Assembly: GCA_017165825.1 (NCBI GenBank)
Contig: CM029372.1
Span: forward strand, 27,138,166 to 27,202,165
Direction: 5' to 3'
Source: Hepsetus odoe
Lineage: Eukaryota; Chordata; Actinopteri; Characiformes; Hepsetidae
DNA: 64,000 nucleotides
Below the pieces are notes generated by a model that worked only from the letters and a program-made list of their open reading frames with translations, had not been told where the DNA came from and did not search any database. The translations under genes were made by a program, and so were the position numbers. Of this stretch, positions 37,601 to 48,300 are shown piece after piece (position 1 is the stretch's first letter; each line of letters opens with the position of its first letter).

Positions 37601-40034
37601 ACCGAGGACGCGGGGGATACGACCGGGGATTTGTAAGTGCAACGTTTTCAGTTTTCACAGCTTTGATTGAAGGGTGTGCATCTCACCAAAACCCGCAGTA
37701 ATCATATTCATTTTTTGGACTTAACGTTCACTTGACCTTCAGAACAGTCTGAATAGTTTTCACACTGCTGAGTGCTAGATAGTTTGTTTTTGGGCTCTAG
37801 TTCTAAAGAGTACTATGTGGTTTGGTGGAAGTCCAGTTTCATATTTATTTTTTCCCTCAATATATCTACTTTTTGTAATGACTGCGACGAAGATCCAGTT
37901 GTTTAGAGAGGGTTTGATGTTCAGTAGTTCACTGTAGAGACTCGGATTCCTTTACAGTGGTGGTGAATGAAACCAGACGCCTTCAGCGCCAATAAAGGCA
38001 TTTTATTACCTCTTAAAACCACCAGTCAACCTGCGTACCTCTACCGAGAGTTTATCTTGGATTTTGTTGATCAAAAATGGTGGGAGATGTGAGTAAATGA
38101 AGTTTTCTTGTTGTTTTTTCTACTTACCCTTACAACATGCTGCTAGAGCTTCTCTAAAATGCATGTTTTAAAAAAAATAAATATTAAAAAAATGTTAACT
38201 GTGAGGAAGATTTTAGAGGCTCCGAAGAGGTTAAGCAGCTTCTCTCAGGATCACCTACGTGAACTTTTTAAAGCTTTTTAGGACTAAGCATTTTGCACCA
38301 AAATGAATGAAAGTGACTGTTTACAACTAAATCGTTTAATTCTGGAGAAACTTTGGAAAAATTCTGCTTCTAAAAAAGCTCTGTAGGTTGGTCACTTCCC
38401 CAGGACTCGATTGGGAGAACCCAAATCTTAACGAAGGTGGTTCAAATAGCAATTGCTGTGTTATGACTGTTTCTGAGACGTAATTAAAACAGTTGCTAAG
38501 TTTGTTGCCGTACGTATCAGCGCCGTAACAGGACTTTCTGATTTACAGCCTAGAATGAGAGGCAGGGGCTGGAACAGAGGAAATTACCCTGGTAACAATA
38601 ACAATGGTAACCCTCCCAGCATGGGTGCCCCTATTCGACCGCAGGATGAGGAGTGGGATCCTGAATATACCCCTAAAAGCAGGAAGTACTTTCAGGTAAC
38701 CATCAGAATATCATCGGCAAAAAGTCTTGCATGATAGCCGCTGGAAGCGAATTACGTTTGCGGTGTTTAGCGGACGCTCTTATCCTGAACGTTCATTTTC
38801 TTTGTATCTGTTCTTTATTCCTTTAACCTAGAATTAAATCAGCGCCTGTTGATCGAGCAGCTGAGTAACACTTAGAACCCCTTTCACCGAGCAAGTAGTT
38901 CACATCTACAAACGCGCCTCAGGAACGAGCGCTTAGGTGCCCAAAACCTAAATGCCTGACAGATGAAAGTGAAGTAAAAGTATGAGTGTAGGAATAGTTA
39001 GTCCCCCAGATCTTCCTTGAAGGTGTCTCCAGACGATGCTCGAAGACAGAAGGGATTTTCAGCAGTTCTGATCACAAGAGGAAGTGCGTTCCAGCACCGA
39101 GGAGAGTCTCGATGGAAGACTTCCTCTTTTGAGGAGAGGAGGTTCAAGGCGAGCAGTGCTGGACGTTCTGAGGATTCCTGCCATGTAGTGTCTTTATGAA
39201 CATCAGTCTCTTCTTTTTCTAGACAACATGGAGCCCTAGACCTGGAGAACCAGACATTTTGTTCCTTATTGGTTAAAGCAGGGGTTCAGCCGTCGTGCCA
39301 GATCTGTTCAGACTCAGTTGCCTTTTTACTCCAAGTTGTTTGGTTCAGTGGAGCAGCAAAGCTGTTGGAGCCAAATGAAGCAGGATGATGTCCTTCTGTC
39401 ATCACACATCAAGATTAAAATGTTTCCCATTTCCCTTCAATCGTGAAGAAACGAGGCCCAGATCACATTTCCGTCGGATTCAGATATTTTAAGTAATATA
39501 AAAAATTTGAGGCTTGATCAGTAGCAGTGGTGGTCTAGTGTTTAGTGAAGGTCTAATCGCGGACCAGCAGGTTGTCCTGCGGTTCCTTTGAGCAAGGTAC
39601 CATCCCCGTCACTGCTCCCCGGGTGCCTGATATGTCTGCCCCCTGCTGGACAGTGCGTGTGGGTTAAATACCGAGGATGTTTGGTTGTAGTTCACTGTGT
39701 GGACAAGTAGTCACTTTCACTTCACTTTCAAAATGCTTTGAAATGAATGAATCCTGTCTGAGCTGAGGGTTAAACTCTCCCGCTCTCTCTGCAGCATGAC
39801 GACCGTGACCGAGAAGGGGAAATGAAGTGGACGGAAGGGCGTGGCCGGGGGCGTGGCCTGTATCCCCGCAGCAGGGGCTCCTTCACTTTGCGCAGAGGCA
39901 GCGGCAGCAGCCCCAAGTGGACCCACGACATGTTCCAGGGAGCCACCGAGGAGGGGGAGCTCCCCGAAGACGGCGCCGAGCACGGCCACAAAGACGAGGA
40001 CAAAGCGCCCGAAAACGAAGCGTCCAAGCCCTGA
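28239..40034 (+). CDS. thrap3: THRAP3 (TRAP150), complete spliced coding sequence
   Basis: Ten coding exons (28239-28369, 31423-32172, 32869-33468, 34000-34175, 34408-34519, 35240-35315, 36582-36742, 37335-37632, 38549-38695, 39795-40034) sum to 2691 bases, 896 residues; all phases agree and every intron is GT-AG. N terminus: an Arg/Ser domain starting MSKPPNSPARNSRSRSRSRS, then an RGYRRPFYYNRGRGRGYFP aromatic/Gly segment. Middle: acidic and Lys-rich disorder. Conserved core: DLVHPVKKEHEEFRSIFQHI, RRSPSELFAQHIVTIVHHIK, MDLRLDIERRKK. C terminus: EEWDPEYTPKSRKYF and SSPKWTHDMF. In this family the protein is a nuclear coactivator that acts in splicing and mRNA decay. Human is about 955 residues; the difference is in the disordered middle. 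BCLAF1 is the nearest alternative, but the C-terminal motifs fit THRAP3. Confidence 0.95.
28370..31422 (+). other. THRAP3 intron, no element identified
   Basis: About 3 kb of unique intron. Small (CA)n at 29640-29655 and a T tract just before exon 3. Confidence 0.5.
31423..32172 (+). CDS. thrap3: THRAP3 exon 3, RS and RGG/Tyr-rich segment
   Basis: 250 residues: SRSRSRSHSRERNYPSRDF, the Tyr/Arg/Gly segment, KRGRSRSRTPRKRS, then KWENLSDYATSP and TGFGFFSKEDMKAGDKSA. The acceptor follows a T tract of about 30. A long open frame here in another phase is a shadow. Confidence 0.94.
32869..33468 (+). CDS. thrap3: THRAP3 exon 4, acidic/basic linker
   Basis: 200 residues rich in Glu and Lys, including KPRGVFDVDPVYSETK, GLPFLDEEEEAYLKGL and ARDLFEERFGKWDDDSY. 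Ends KKKDPEFNFSLKAFTDEAER with a gtaatt donor. Confidence 0.92.
33655..33920. mobile_element. Decayed repeat in THRAP3 intron
   Basis: Begins gacctcattaatactc and tgaatgcaatcaaatc, shared with 16505-16560. The phrase cactggctgcccatcatgtt near 33887 resembles the HWLP region of L2/CR1 LINEs. Two old elements may be joined. Confidence 0.4.
34000..34175 (+). CDS. thrap3: THRAP3 exon 5, conserved core
   Basis: Encodes LAKERRLSQDLVHPVKKEHE, EFRSIFQHIQAAQLRRSPSE and LFAQHIVTIVHHIK, the best-conserved block shared by THRAP3 and BCLAF1. Confidence 0.95.
34408..34519 (+). CDS. thrap3: THRAP3 exon 6
   Basis: Encodes AQHFRSSGMTLNERFGMYQR then KSPEIHR across the next junction, in the conserved core. 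Confidence 0.93.
34734..34805 (+). tRNA. tRNA-Glu(UUC)-like sequence, probably a pseudogene
   Basis: 72 bases. The anticodon arm is intact (CCTGG TTTTCAC CCAGG, anticodon TTC), as is the T arm (CTGGG TTCGACT CCCAG). The acceptor stem relies on two G-U pairs and has an A-A mismatch at its base, and the D-loop GG is GT, which damages the A box. It lies in a THRAP3 intron directly before a tRNA-derived SINE. Confidence 0.6.
34821..34994 (+). mobile_element. tRNA-derived SINE, family B
   Basis: ggtggtggtctagtggtagg head, ggtctcaggttagaatccca B-box region, ccctgagcaagacccttaac core and an end at ctctggataag. Copies also at 45000, 52028 (minus) and 53236 (partial). Confidence 0.82.
35240..35315 (+). 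CDS. thrap3: THRAP3 exon 7
   Basis: Encodes RIDVSPSAFKKHPRLFEDME and SEYK; phase 0 at its donor AAG|gtgaca. Confidence 0.92.
35316..36581 (+). other. THRAP3 intron, nothing recognised
   Basis: About 1.3 kb without repeat or coding signal. The introns at 32173-32868 and 36743-37334 are likewise plain. Confidence 0.45.
36582..36742 (+). CDS. thrap3: THRAP3 exon 8
   Basis: Encodes DYGKKYEGDSMDLRLDIERR then a Lys/Ser-rich stretch ending KPSKHKKSK. Confidence 0.93.
37335..37632 (+). CDS. thrap3: THRAP3 exon 9 with RGG/GYDRG repeats
   Basis: Encodes KKRERSPSSSSSSSPSPHP, GGFDKSRLGPREYQGPMDRG and then a tandem Arg-Gly-Gly-Tyr-Asp run to the exon end (residues about 739-768). Confidence 0.93.
37953..38010 (+). 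mobile_element. MITE end, TTAA-type family (solo end)
   Basis: tttacagtggtggtgaatga and aaccagacg match the family end; no second end found. In a THRAP3 intron. Confidence 0.45.
38549..38695 (+). CDS. thrap3: THRAP3 exon 10
   Basis: Encodes PRMRGRGWNRGNYPGNNNNG and DEEWDPEYTPKSRKYFQ; phase 0 at both ends. Confidence 0.94.
39030..39190. repeat. Dispersed repeat shared with 19495-19775
   Basis: Shares agaggaagt..gttccagcac, gagtctcgatg, ggagaggaggttcaaggcga and gcagtgctgg with the copy near 19.6 kb. Confidence 0.65.
39523..39730 (+). mobile_element. SINE family A in THRAP3 intron
   Basis: Head gtggtggtctagtgtttag with a decayed B box (gaaggtctaatcgcgg), core tttgagcaaggtacc and a tail ending tcactttcacttcactttc. 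Confidence 0.78.
39795..40034 (+). CDS. thrap3: THRAP3 terminal coding exon
   Basis: Encodes HDDRDREGEMKWTEGRGRGR, SSPKWTHDMFQGATEEGELP and an acidic tail ending NEASKP-stop. Confidence 0.94.
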   Translation, partial: HDDRDREGEMKWTEGRGRGRGLYPRSRGSFTLRRGSGSSPKWTHDMFQGATEEGELPEDGAEHGHKDEDKAPENEASKP

Positions 40035-41335
40035 ACCGTCCCGCCGGCCCCCGTCTCATACCCTCATACCGGCCTCTCTCTCTGGGTTTGTTTTGGTTTG
40101 TGTTTTTTTTCTTTTCTTTAGTTGTCACTGCAGTCGTTCCCAGAAACACAGGTGTCGCGGTGAACTGGAATGTAAAATAGTTTTCGTTGCGTTTGTTTTC
40201 GGCCTAACGCGTTGAGCCACTGTGAGGTTTATTTTAAACTCTTACATTTAGAACAATGCTACTTTTTTTTTTTTTTTTTTTTTGTATGTTGACTTCAGTG
40301 ATTATAAAGTTGATGTGTCTCCGGTTTCCTTTTTTTGTTTTGTTTTTTATTATACAATTTCTTTGCTTCACATGCGCCATCTTTACTTTCTGTTTTAAAA
40401 AGTGCAATGTAGAAACGCACTTGTGCCTTAGTGCTGGGAACTGCAGTTAGGACTCTCTCGCTCTCTCTTTCTGGCTCTCTCGCGCGCTCTCTCTCTCGCT
40501 CTTTATAAATATCTCTACCCCTCCAGTCTCTTTAGATGTGTGTAGGTTAATGAGCCTTTGGATTAGAGGTGCAGGTGTAATAAACAATTTTTTTTTTTTT
40601 TTTTTTTTTTCCTTTTTCTTTTTTTTTTTTTTTTTTTTTCTCCCCCCTCCTCCCCCCCTCGTGGTGTGGCATCTAGATTTCGGCCTGTAGCACCTTTCCC
40701 CTCTGGGCTAATCCGCCGTGTACCGGGCTCGTCTGCAAGAGTTTATGGGTCATGAATAAATTAATAAATGTTAGTCATCCTTCAGAATCTGTTCTGCTTT
40801 ATGGCTGTAACGAATGAGACAATTGTAACGCTTATACACTTTTTAATGTTAAGAATTGTTATGTAATCCCCCCCTGAGTGCAACTTTTTTCTTTTTTTTT
40901 GTACTATTTGATTGTCAGTGTGGTAAATTTGTGCCTCTGTCAGTTTTGGTTTTAAGTCTAGAGGGTTAAATGGGCAAAAAACGAGGGAAGTTGGTCTTAT
41001 TGTGGCCTTTTGTTTGCTAACGAAGCGGCCTGAGTGATCCTCGTTTACCTTCTACATTTTAAACGGAAATGCGGAGCTTTTTAGCGGCTGTCGAAATCCA
41101 GCACCAAAAGGCTTTTTACATGGACTGGACACAGAAAGGTCCCTCCTGAGACGGTGGACGCAAGGAAAGGACGACGCGCGTTTAAAAGATGTTCATTGCT
41201 GCTTTGTAGGCTGTGCTCCCCCTTTTTGTTTCTTGGTTGATTTTGTAACGACACGACTGTAATGCTGTTTTGTTACGATTCGAGCAGTGCTTTAGTTTCC
41301 TTCTGTTTCAATAAAACCCTTTCCTTGGTTTATTT
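40035..41335 (+). other. thrap3: THRAP3 3' UTR
   Basis: About 1.3 kb with U-rich tracts at 40264-40283, 40589-40610 and 40620-40639, a small CT/CG-rich simple repeat at 40450-40500, and a final AATAAA at 41310. Confidence 0.75.
41310..41315 (+). terminator. THRAP3 polyadenylation signal
   Basis: AATAAA in gtttcaataaaaccc, followed by a TG-rich downstream segment (gtgtttgtttgtgagcg). Confidence 0.7.
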
Positions 41336-42185
41336 AAAGAGACGTGTTTGTTTGTGAGCGCTTATCGAGGTTGGGGAGAAGCCGTAGCCCCGCTGGAGGC
41401 CTGCAGCTGGGAACCATTAAGAGGCTGGATGTCATGGGAACGGGTCATGTTTAATCGCAGCACTTAACGCAGATCGGCGGCGTCCGCAGTTACGCGCCGA
41501 AGTGCGACAGCTGAACAAATGCTCTCCGAAGGCCCTCGTGCTCCTCTAACCTTCGTCTGCTGACTAAATAAAGTGTGCCGTTACTACGAGTCAGCAGTTT
41601 GGAGAATTCCACCAGTTTGATCAGATTTCTGAGGCGCTCGGTTAGAAAAGTCCTTTTGCGTCAGTTCGTTCTAGTGGTGGAGAACAGAAGCAGTGGTCCT
41701 TAACTCTGCCTCTCCCACCGAGTCTACATGGCTTTAGGGTCTTGATGTCGAACTAAATGTGTGGCTTTAATGTTCAGCTGAAAAAAATCCCCCTAAAGTC
41801 TCTTTCCTGTCCCCTGGGACGTGGAAAAAGCAGCCACAGGAAGAGAAGGCCTGAGAAATGAGGGGTGACAGACAGCGGCTTTATTTTTCTTCTGGAAATG
41901 GTTTTTTAGGGGCCACGAAACATTTGTTTGGAAGGTTATGAATTTAGAAAGCCCTACTCGGAGTGCAGCGGCTTTTTGGCACACGTTGCTTTAGTACAAA
42001 AACATTTTTATTTTTAAGTCTTAAAAAAAAAAAAATTATAACAGTTGCGTGCATTCGTATACAGGCGCTCCAAGAATAAAGAGCATAAACTTCAACTTTT
42101 TTTTAAGTATAAAAAGCTTGAGCTTTGTGTTAAATTCCTGTATAATAAATGGACTCTCAGCTTTCAGAAATGCTTTCCTTTAAAG
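41336..42185. other. THRAP3-EVA1B convergent intergenic region
   Basis: No gene visible. TTTATT at 41880 and 42007 could be EVA1B poly(A) signals on the minus strand. SH3D21, which sits here in human, is not seen. Confidence 0.5.
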
Positions 42186-42189
42186 TCAC

Positions 42190-42425
42190 AGTTCACAGTG
42201 GTGGCGAATGGAACCAGACGTCTGAAGCTCCATCAGAAACGCGTAAGCCTGAGGCTTTGAGAAGATGTCGTTCTAAAACTAAACCCAGTCATGGTGCAGG
42301 GATACTACACAGGTGAAATAGTTCCCAGATGAGAGTTCTATCTTCCCATGAACACGGTGAGACACACGGAGCTTCGCTGGTGGGTTTGGAGAAACGTCTG
42401 GTTCCATTCACCCCCACTTTAAAGA
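42190..42425. mobile_element. MITE with terminal inverted repeats (TTAA-type)
   Basis: Left end agtggtggcgaatggaacc and agacgtct. The right end, read on the minus strand, is agtgggggtgaatggaacc and agacgttt. Flanks are ttca and ttaa. About 235 bases, no coding capacity. Confidence 0.72.
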
Positions 42426-42619
42426 AGTCAGAACCAAACCAACTCCGGATGATCCACATCTCCGCCACTGAACTTTGGTGGAACTTTTTAAAAAATGGCT
42501 GGAGCACGAAGTCACATGGTTCACTTTCTTCTAGCAGGTGCGGGAGGTTCTCCTTGGCCTGTGATTTCAGGCTGAGGGAGAAGGTCTGAACTGGCTTTGA
42601 GCAGGAGTCACTCCTGCCC

Positions 42620-42882
42620 CTAGCGGTAGTGGACCCGTCCCAGCGTTCCCGTCCCTGTGACTAAAATATCGGGCTGCCCGTTCCTCCAGATCTCCCGGAC
42701 GATCCTCTCCCTCTCCTCCAGTCGCCGAGCTCTCTCCAGCTCATCCGCCGAGGTGAAGACGTTGACGTCCCCCAGGGTGCCGTTGGACTGGCTGTGGTCG
42801 CTCATGGGTGCCGCGGTCACCTTTGGCACCTCTGCATCCTCACCTTCCCCTCCTTCCACGTCCTCGTCGTCGTCTTCATCTA
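42620..42882 (-). CDS. eva1b: EVA1B terminal coding exon
   Basis: Encodes the acidic linker DEDDDEDVEGGEGEDAEVPK and the conserved FTSADELERA..REIWRNG tail, ending HYR-stop. Acceptor tcctccag. Confidence 0.94.
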
Positions 42883-45800
42883 CTGGAGGATAAGAGGACA
42901 TGCTTGTCAGGATCGTGAATAAGGATAAATCATAAGATTAGCTCACTGTAAATATGCAATATTGTGTCTGTTGACCGTCCCTACCTTCGTCCTCGTCTTC
43001 CTCCCTGGTCTCTTTGAGGCGATTCCGGTCAGGGGACGAGGGCTTCTTCGCGGCCGGGCGTGGTCTGCAGGTGATGCCCAGGATAAGGAGCACCAGAGCC
43101 AGCAGCAGGCCGAAACACACGCCGAGCATGAAGAAGAGCGCGAAACTCTCCATGTTGTCTGCGTCCGAAGAAAAGACCATCTTTATCAGTATTTTTTAAC
43201 CTATCTCTCCATCGCTGAGGACGTCCAGCACGGGAACCACTTTTCATCTTACAGTCATGAGATCAAGGTAGCATTTATTAGCATTAGCATTGACCATCCA
43301 TCACCACCAGCACGTCCAGTCCAGGATTTAGCTCATATTTACCCAAACTTTTGGCCAAATTCATTGTTTTAAAAAATAAGGTATAGGGCGGGAATGTTTT
43401 TCTTAACAACTCTTTCTGCTGCTGTGCCTTTAAGACTGACATATGGTAATGACCTCTGTTCTGATTGGTTGCCCTGCCTGAAACTTTCCTTATAACTTCA
43501 GCATGAAAGGGCGGGGCTACGCTGGTGAATTGGTGGCTACAGTAACTCGATAGCGGTTCAGTTTCCATGTATGGACACGAGGTGGGGCCTTTAAACTCCT
43601 CAGATGTCAGATTTTTTCATTTCCGAAACTGAGGACAGTCTTTTTTTGTCCTACGTGACAAAACAATTTGTCCTTGAAAGGAACCCTTAGCGGTCCAGGA
43701 AAACAAACACAATCGAAGCCAGCAGGCCGGGTTCAGACCGAGTGTTCGGATAAAACAACAGCCGACGAGCCAAATCAGCCGCCGCGGACGAGTGAGAGCA
43801 GAAGAGCTTTTCAACAATCGTAGAAAGACAGATTTTCTGGGGTTCTTCTGATCACTGACGGATCCTGTGGTGCTGAGACCCCTGTGTTTGGAGCAGCGCT
43901 GCACCCTGTGATTTCCATGTGCAAAAGTGTGAAGCCAAAGCAAACAGAGCACTTAAGTCCTTGGAATGAGCAGTTCTTCTGCTCCTGAGCTCTGGAAAAA
44001 GAGGTCTTTTCTTTGGTTTCCAGGCTGGTAGTGAGACCAGCTAGGAGTTGGAGACGGTGGTGCTGGAGGTGTCAGAGCTAAAGATGCTGAGATTTTCCTT
44101 GGAAGGATGAGGATGGACAGGATTAGGAACGAATGCGTTAGAGCGACAGCTCAGGTTGGACGATTTGAAGACAGTTTGTTGGTTTGGACGTGTCCAGAGC
44201 AGAGACGAGGAGTATCAGGAGAAGGATGTTGAGGATGGAGCTTCAGAGAAAGAGGAAGGAGGAGGTTTGTGGACGTGGGGAGAGAGGGCATGCAGGTGTG
44301 AAAGAAGAAGATGCAGAGGACCGGAAGAAATGGAGTCCTGCTCGGTGAAACTGTCCATCAGTTAAGGAAAGATTGCATAACAGGAAGGTCGTAGGTTTGA
44401 GTCCCGGGTCAGTAGATTACCCTGGATTGTCTCCTTTTTTAAAAACCTTTTAGGATGCTAAAATTCATGTCCTGTAGACCTTGCTGCTGGGACACGCTGC
44501 TGTGGACGAGTGTCAGTAACTGTCTTCTGTGCTCAGCGCCGCGTGTATAGCTCTAGTTGTTCATCTTCAGCTCTGTTCTGACGTAAGAGAGAGGGAACGA
44601 GGAGAGAAACGAAAGCAAAGAAGAGAGCAAGAGGAGAAAGCTGCACTCTCAAGAGGACACGCCCAGAACAGCCTAATGCTTCGCATTAAGTGTGTCGGCC
44701 CAAGTTCTTCTGCTGAAGCAGGACATCCATCAGTTGGATTAAGTTGGTGCAACGCTGGCAATGTCCCAGGCCGACGTCAGGGTTCACTAACCTCTAATAC
44801 TTAGTCCTGCAGCGTCTGGGGTTCAACAACACACTCTTATCTTGTACTTAAAGAGGAAGCCTCAGCACATGACGAAGCGAAAGGTCATCATTTAAGAGTC
44901 ACCTTGACCGAGCGGTTGACCAGTAAACCTGACGCCACTCCATTTATCATGAAGAGCGTTCATCAGCAGACCAGGCTGGGCCTCTAGAGCATGTCATAAG
45001 GGTGGTGGTGGTCTAGGACACTTGCCTACAGCCCTACAGACCAAGAGGTCTCAGGTTCGAATCCTACCTCCAGCACTACCACCACTGGGTTCCAGAGTAA
45101 GACCCTGAACCCTGAGTCGCTCCAGGGCGGACTGTCCCTGTAAGCAGGACATGTAAGTGTTCTCTGTTCAGGCAGAGATGATTACTGAACCCACTGTCCC
45201 GGGACGGCACAGTAGCTGATACCAGGCCCGTTAAGATTTTAAAGCTGCTCCCCAGATATGCTCACTTCAGTGAACGGAGTTTGTCTTTATACAATCACAG
45301 GACCAAAACATTTTCTGGGAAAAAAAGTCAAAATGTCTAAAATGGTTTTTTTTTTGTTTTTTTTTTTAATTTTTTATTTTTCATTTATTTTCACCATTAA
45401 AGGCATCCTTGATCCATTTTTAGGAAACAAAAACTCATTCTTTTAACAAATGCTGATTTTTTTTTCTTTATATCGATCTTTATGTTTCAAAAAACAATAA
45501 ATATTGCATTCTATAAATAAATGATCAATTAATTTATCATAAATAAATTCAAATAAATTAATCAATAATATAACACATACATTCGAACAGATTGGACATG
45601 TATTTAATACCATTTAAATATAAATTTGTGCGTTTTTTTTTTTGGCCTGAGCAGCCTATCCAGCGTTGATCGACATCGACATACTTCAAAGACAAAGTAT
45701 ATTTTTATGTATCGATATTGGATGTGCCCTAAAGTGGACAACAGAGCCATATTAGATCTCTTTGAAGCTCCTTCTGCCTCGTGACCTGCATCTAGCTCTT

Positions 45801-46338
45801 CAGCAAATGATGTCTGAGACTCCTGTCCTCGGGGAGAGTTCCTCAGAGTGTGAGAAAATTAAAAAAGAATATAAATGGGCTATAACTATAACAATAAGAA
45901 TTTAGAACATATCTAATCATGTGTGTTCTAACTGATACAAGCAGAGCAGCCAATCAGAACAGAGCTCATTTACATATGTCCATATGAAAGGCGCAGGCTG
46001 CTTTGCTTTAGAAGCCAACTCCAGGATGAGTGAGCGTGCTCGTGCTGAAGGAGGAGAGCTGTCAATTGCTTTGCCATTCTGTCCCGTCACAGTAACTCCA
46101 GCGGACAGTCCCGGATAAGAACTAGAGGCGCGTCACTTCACATTGACCTCGATACAAATAAAGGGACTCTCACCGGTGCCGACTCGCCTCCTGATTTCAT
46201 GAGAGAACCTTTACACCGAGTGCCTTTAAAGCAGATGATTTCTGAGTGGTTTCTGGAGTGGGACATGTAGATAAGTAGATATTAACCCCTACCTTTAATA
46301 TGGGCGTAAGCGGCCATGCTGTTGCTCAGCAGCTCCAT
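42620..46338 (-). CDS. eva1b: EVA1B (FAM176B), complete coding sequence
   Basis: Minus-strand exons 46338-46293, 43158-42985 and 42882-42620 join to 483 bases, 160 residues (human about 165). Residues 1-15 are MELLSNSMAAYAHIK. One transmembrane helix follows at about 22-45 (FALFFMLGVCFGLLLALVLL then ILGITC). After it come a basic patch (RPRPAAKK), an acidic linker and the conserved tail VNVFTSADELERARRLEERE, REIWRNGQPDI and GTGTLGRVHYR. This is the EVA1 family layout: a small single-pass membrane protein with poorly known function. All splice sites are GT-AG. The ATG chosen matches the second Met of the human protein; no longer in-frame start is apparent. Position beside THRAP3 fits human gene order. 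Confidence 0.94.
42985..43158 (-). CDS. eva1b: EVA1B transmembrane exon
   Basis: Encodes DNMESFALFFMLGVCFGLLL through the basic patch and EEDEDE. Acceptor gacgcag, donor GAAG|gtaggg. Confidence 0.93.
43159..44019 (-). other. EVA1B intron, nothing recognised
   Basis: No repeat or coding signal identified. Confidence 0.4.
44020..44335 (+). mobile_element. RTE-type LINE 3' fragment (copy G)
   Basis: Diverged and heavily deleted plus-strand copy in the EVA1B intron; keeps cggttggac..ggtttggacgtgtccag and gagaaggatgttgaggatgg. Followed at about 44380-44430 by a short B-box-like tRNA-SINE scrap. Confidence 0.82.
45000..45165 (+). mobile_element. SINE family B
   Basis: Head ggtggtggtggtctagga, caggttcgaatcctacc B box, agcactaccaccactgggt and the core through gcaggacatgtaag. 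Confidence 0.8.
45166..46292. other. EVA1B intron, AT-rich
   Basis: Very AT-rich at 45340-45650 with T and A runs; no gene or named repeat. Confidence 0.45.
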
Positions 46339-46408
46339 TTTCTGCGTCTGTCTGCCCGCTACGTTCTGTGAGCTTTGGCTTCCATTATTCACTTCGGTCC
46401 TCGGAGCA
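46293..46408 (-). CDS. eva1b: EVA1B first coding exon with short 5' UTR
   Basis: Coding bases 46338-46293 encode MELLSNSMAAYAHIK. The acceptor tctcctggctttag puts the exon start at 46408. A small upstream frame (MEAKAHRT-stop) lies in its 5' UTR. Confidence 0.88.
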
Positions 46409-46604
46409 CTAAAGCCAGGAGAGAGGGTGAAAAAACCCTTCATGTATTAGACATGAAATAAGTAGCAAATGTTATTGTGAGTCAGATGTGAAGGCTCAGT
46501 GCACGGCAGGAACATAAATATTGGATATCCGACCCCCAAAGCGCAGGCTGGATCCTTTCAGAACCCGACATCGGTTCCTTCTGTAACTGAAGTGCTCCAT
46601 TCAG

Positions 46605-46862
46605 CGGGCAGCAGTGGCCTAGTGGGTAGGGAGTTGCCCTGCATCGGAAGATTGTGGGTTCGATCCCCTCACAAGTAGGTTGCCCCGAGGTACCCTTGAG
46701 CAAGGTACTGTCCCCGTCACTGCTCCCCGGGCGCTCTCAATAGCTGCCCGCTGCTGCACGGTGTTTGTGTGCATGGGTTAAATGCAGAGGTCCAATTTTG
46801 TTGTGGTTCACGTGTGCTGTGCTGTGACCTCGCAATGACAAGGGTTGTCACTTTCACTTTCA
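46605..46862 (+). mobile_element. SINE family A
   Basis: Well kept: GTGGCCTAGTGGGTAGGG head, gggttcgatcccctc B box, full core, and a tail tgacaagggttgtcactttc. Confidence 0.85.
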
Positions 46863-48064
46863 TTCGGATCGAGAAGGCCCGAGCAGGCTTTCTGAGATTT
46901 CCGGGCAAAGTGATAAAACTGGAACACATGAGCGATTTTAATGATCCTGATTTAATGACGAATCATAATTCCTAATTTTTGAGTCTGAATTTAGAATGAT
47001 GGTTCTATGCCCCGTGAGGAACTGGTGATCGGTCCAGGCCCCAGTACCACTGCACTGGAAAGGATAGTTCGGATTGGTCTGTATTCTGTTTGTGTATTCA
47101 GTTTTTGTTCGAAACAATAGGACTCTTCCGACCAGAACCTTTCTTTCTGAAGATATCTAAGTAGGTACTCTTAACCTTCTCATCCATTGTTAAGGCCTCC
47201 AGACAGAGGCTGAAAGCCCACAGTACATTCATATTTCATAATTAAAATAAATTCACTCTCGCAAAATGATGTCCCCGAAACAAGTTCTGATTTACAGGTT
47301 TGTTGGATTGAGTTTGAGGGAATCATCTAGGCTTTCTGGTCTCCATGACAGTTTGGCCCAAAATATTAACAGCTTTTTGTCAACAGACGTTGATTATATT
47401 ACATTATAATTCCATTTATAGGTTGTTGTTCTGGGAGACTGCCCAAACAGCTTAGATCTTCAGAGGAGAATGAGGTCCATCCTGTTTCACAGATCAGAGC
47501 AAAGGACTATTGCGTTGATCCCAAGGCATCATGGGATTGCCAGTGGTGGCTCACAACACTGTTAGCGATAATAACTTTCTAGCACAGACAAATCAATAAT
47601 CCAGGGACATTCGGTGTATCATTATGGGTTTTTTCTCCGAAAGGACAGTGGAGTCCTGATTAAAGCGACATGACGTGGACTTTCTGGACAAAGAGTGCGT
47701 CTCTAGTGTGCAGCGTTCCCAAGATATTTAGACGGCTGTGCAACATCGTCAACCTGGGAAGGTTAAAAATGAGCTTTCCGTTTGTGCTTATAGGAGTCGT
47801 GTGTGTGTGTGTGTGTGTGTGTGTCCCACAGGAACTCAATTATGATAAACTACCCCAAACTGGCCCAAGACACACACACACACACACACTCACACTCACA
47901 CACACAGAGAACTCCTTTTCTGGGAAAAAGCTGGGATTCCTCTTTCTCTCTGTGGAATGCAGGATGTGAACACGCATGTGTTTGTTTTTGTTAAGATAAA
48001 TTAATAAATAAATATATTAAATATAAATCGAACAGATCAGCACCAACCTTTTCGTGTTTGGGTT
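46863..48064. other. Intergenic/upstream of EVA1B, TG and CA repeats
   Basis: (TG)n at 47799-47824 and (CA)n at 47870-47907 lie about 45 bases apart in opposite sense; otherwise unassigned. Confidence 0.5.
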
Positions 48065-48065
48065 T

Positions 48066-48300
48066 TATGGAAGCCGTGGCCTAAAAGGTCTCGCACACAG
48101 AGTGCTGCGGGTTCGGTCCCCAGGACTGGTAGGAAAAATGCAAACGAGTGGGGTGGAGGGTGAACAAAGCTCCTCCCACTTTCCCAACCGGAGGCACTTT
48201 ACACCACAACTGGCCCCACACTGGTGCATCACAGTGCAGACACACACACACACACACACACACACACAAGCAATTTCGCCTCTCTAGTCCCCCGGACATG
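48066..48300 (+). mobile_element. tRNA-derived SINE, family C, with internal CA repeat
   Basis: Head gccgtggcctaaaaggtctc, B box gcgggttcggtccccagg, then ctggtaggaaaaatg body and a (CA)n at 48239-48269. Confidence 0.65.

Noticed and set aside
39827..40215. Two other frames over the THRAP3 last exon
   Set aside because: Shadows; only the frame ending at 40034 continues from exon 10.
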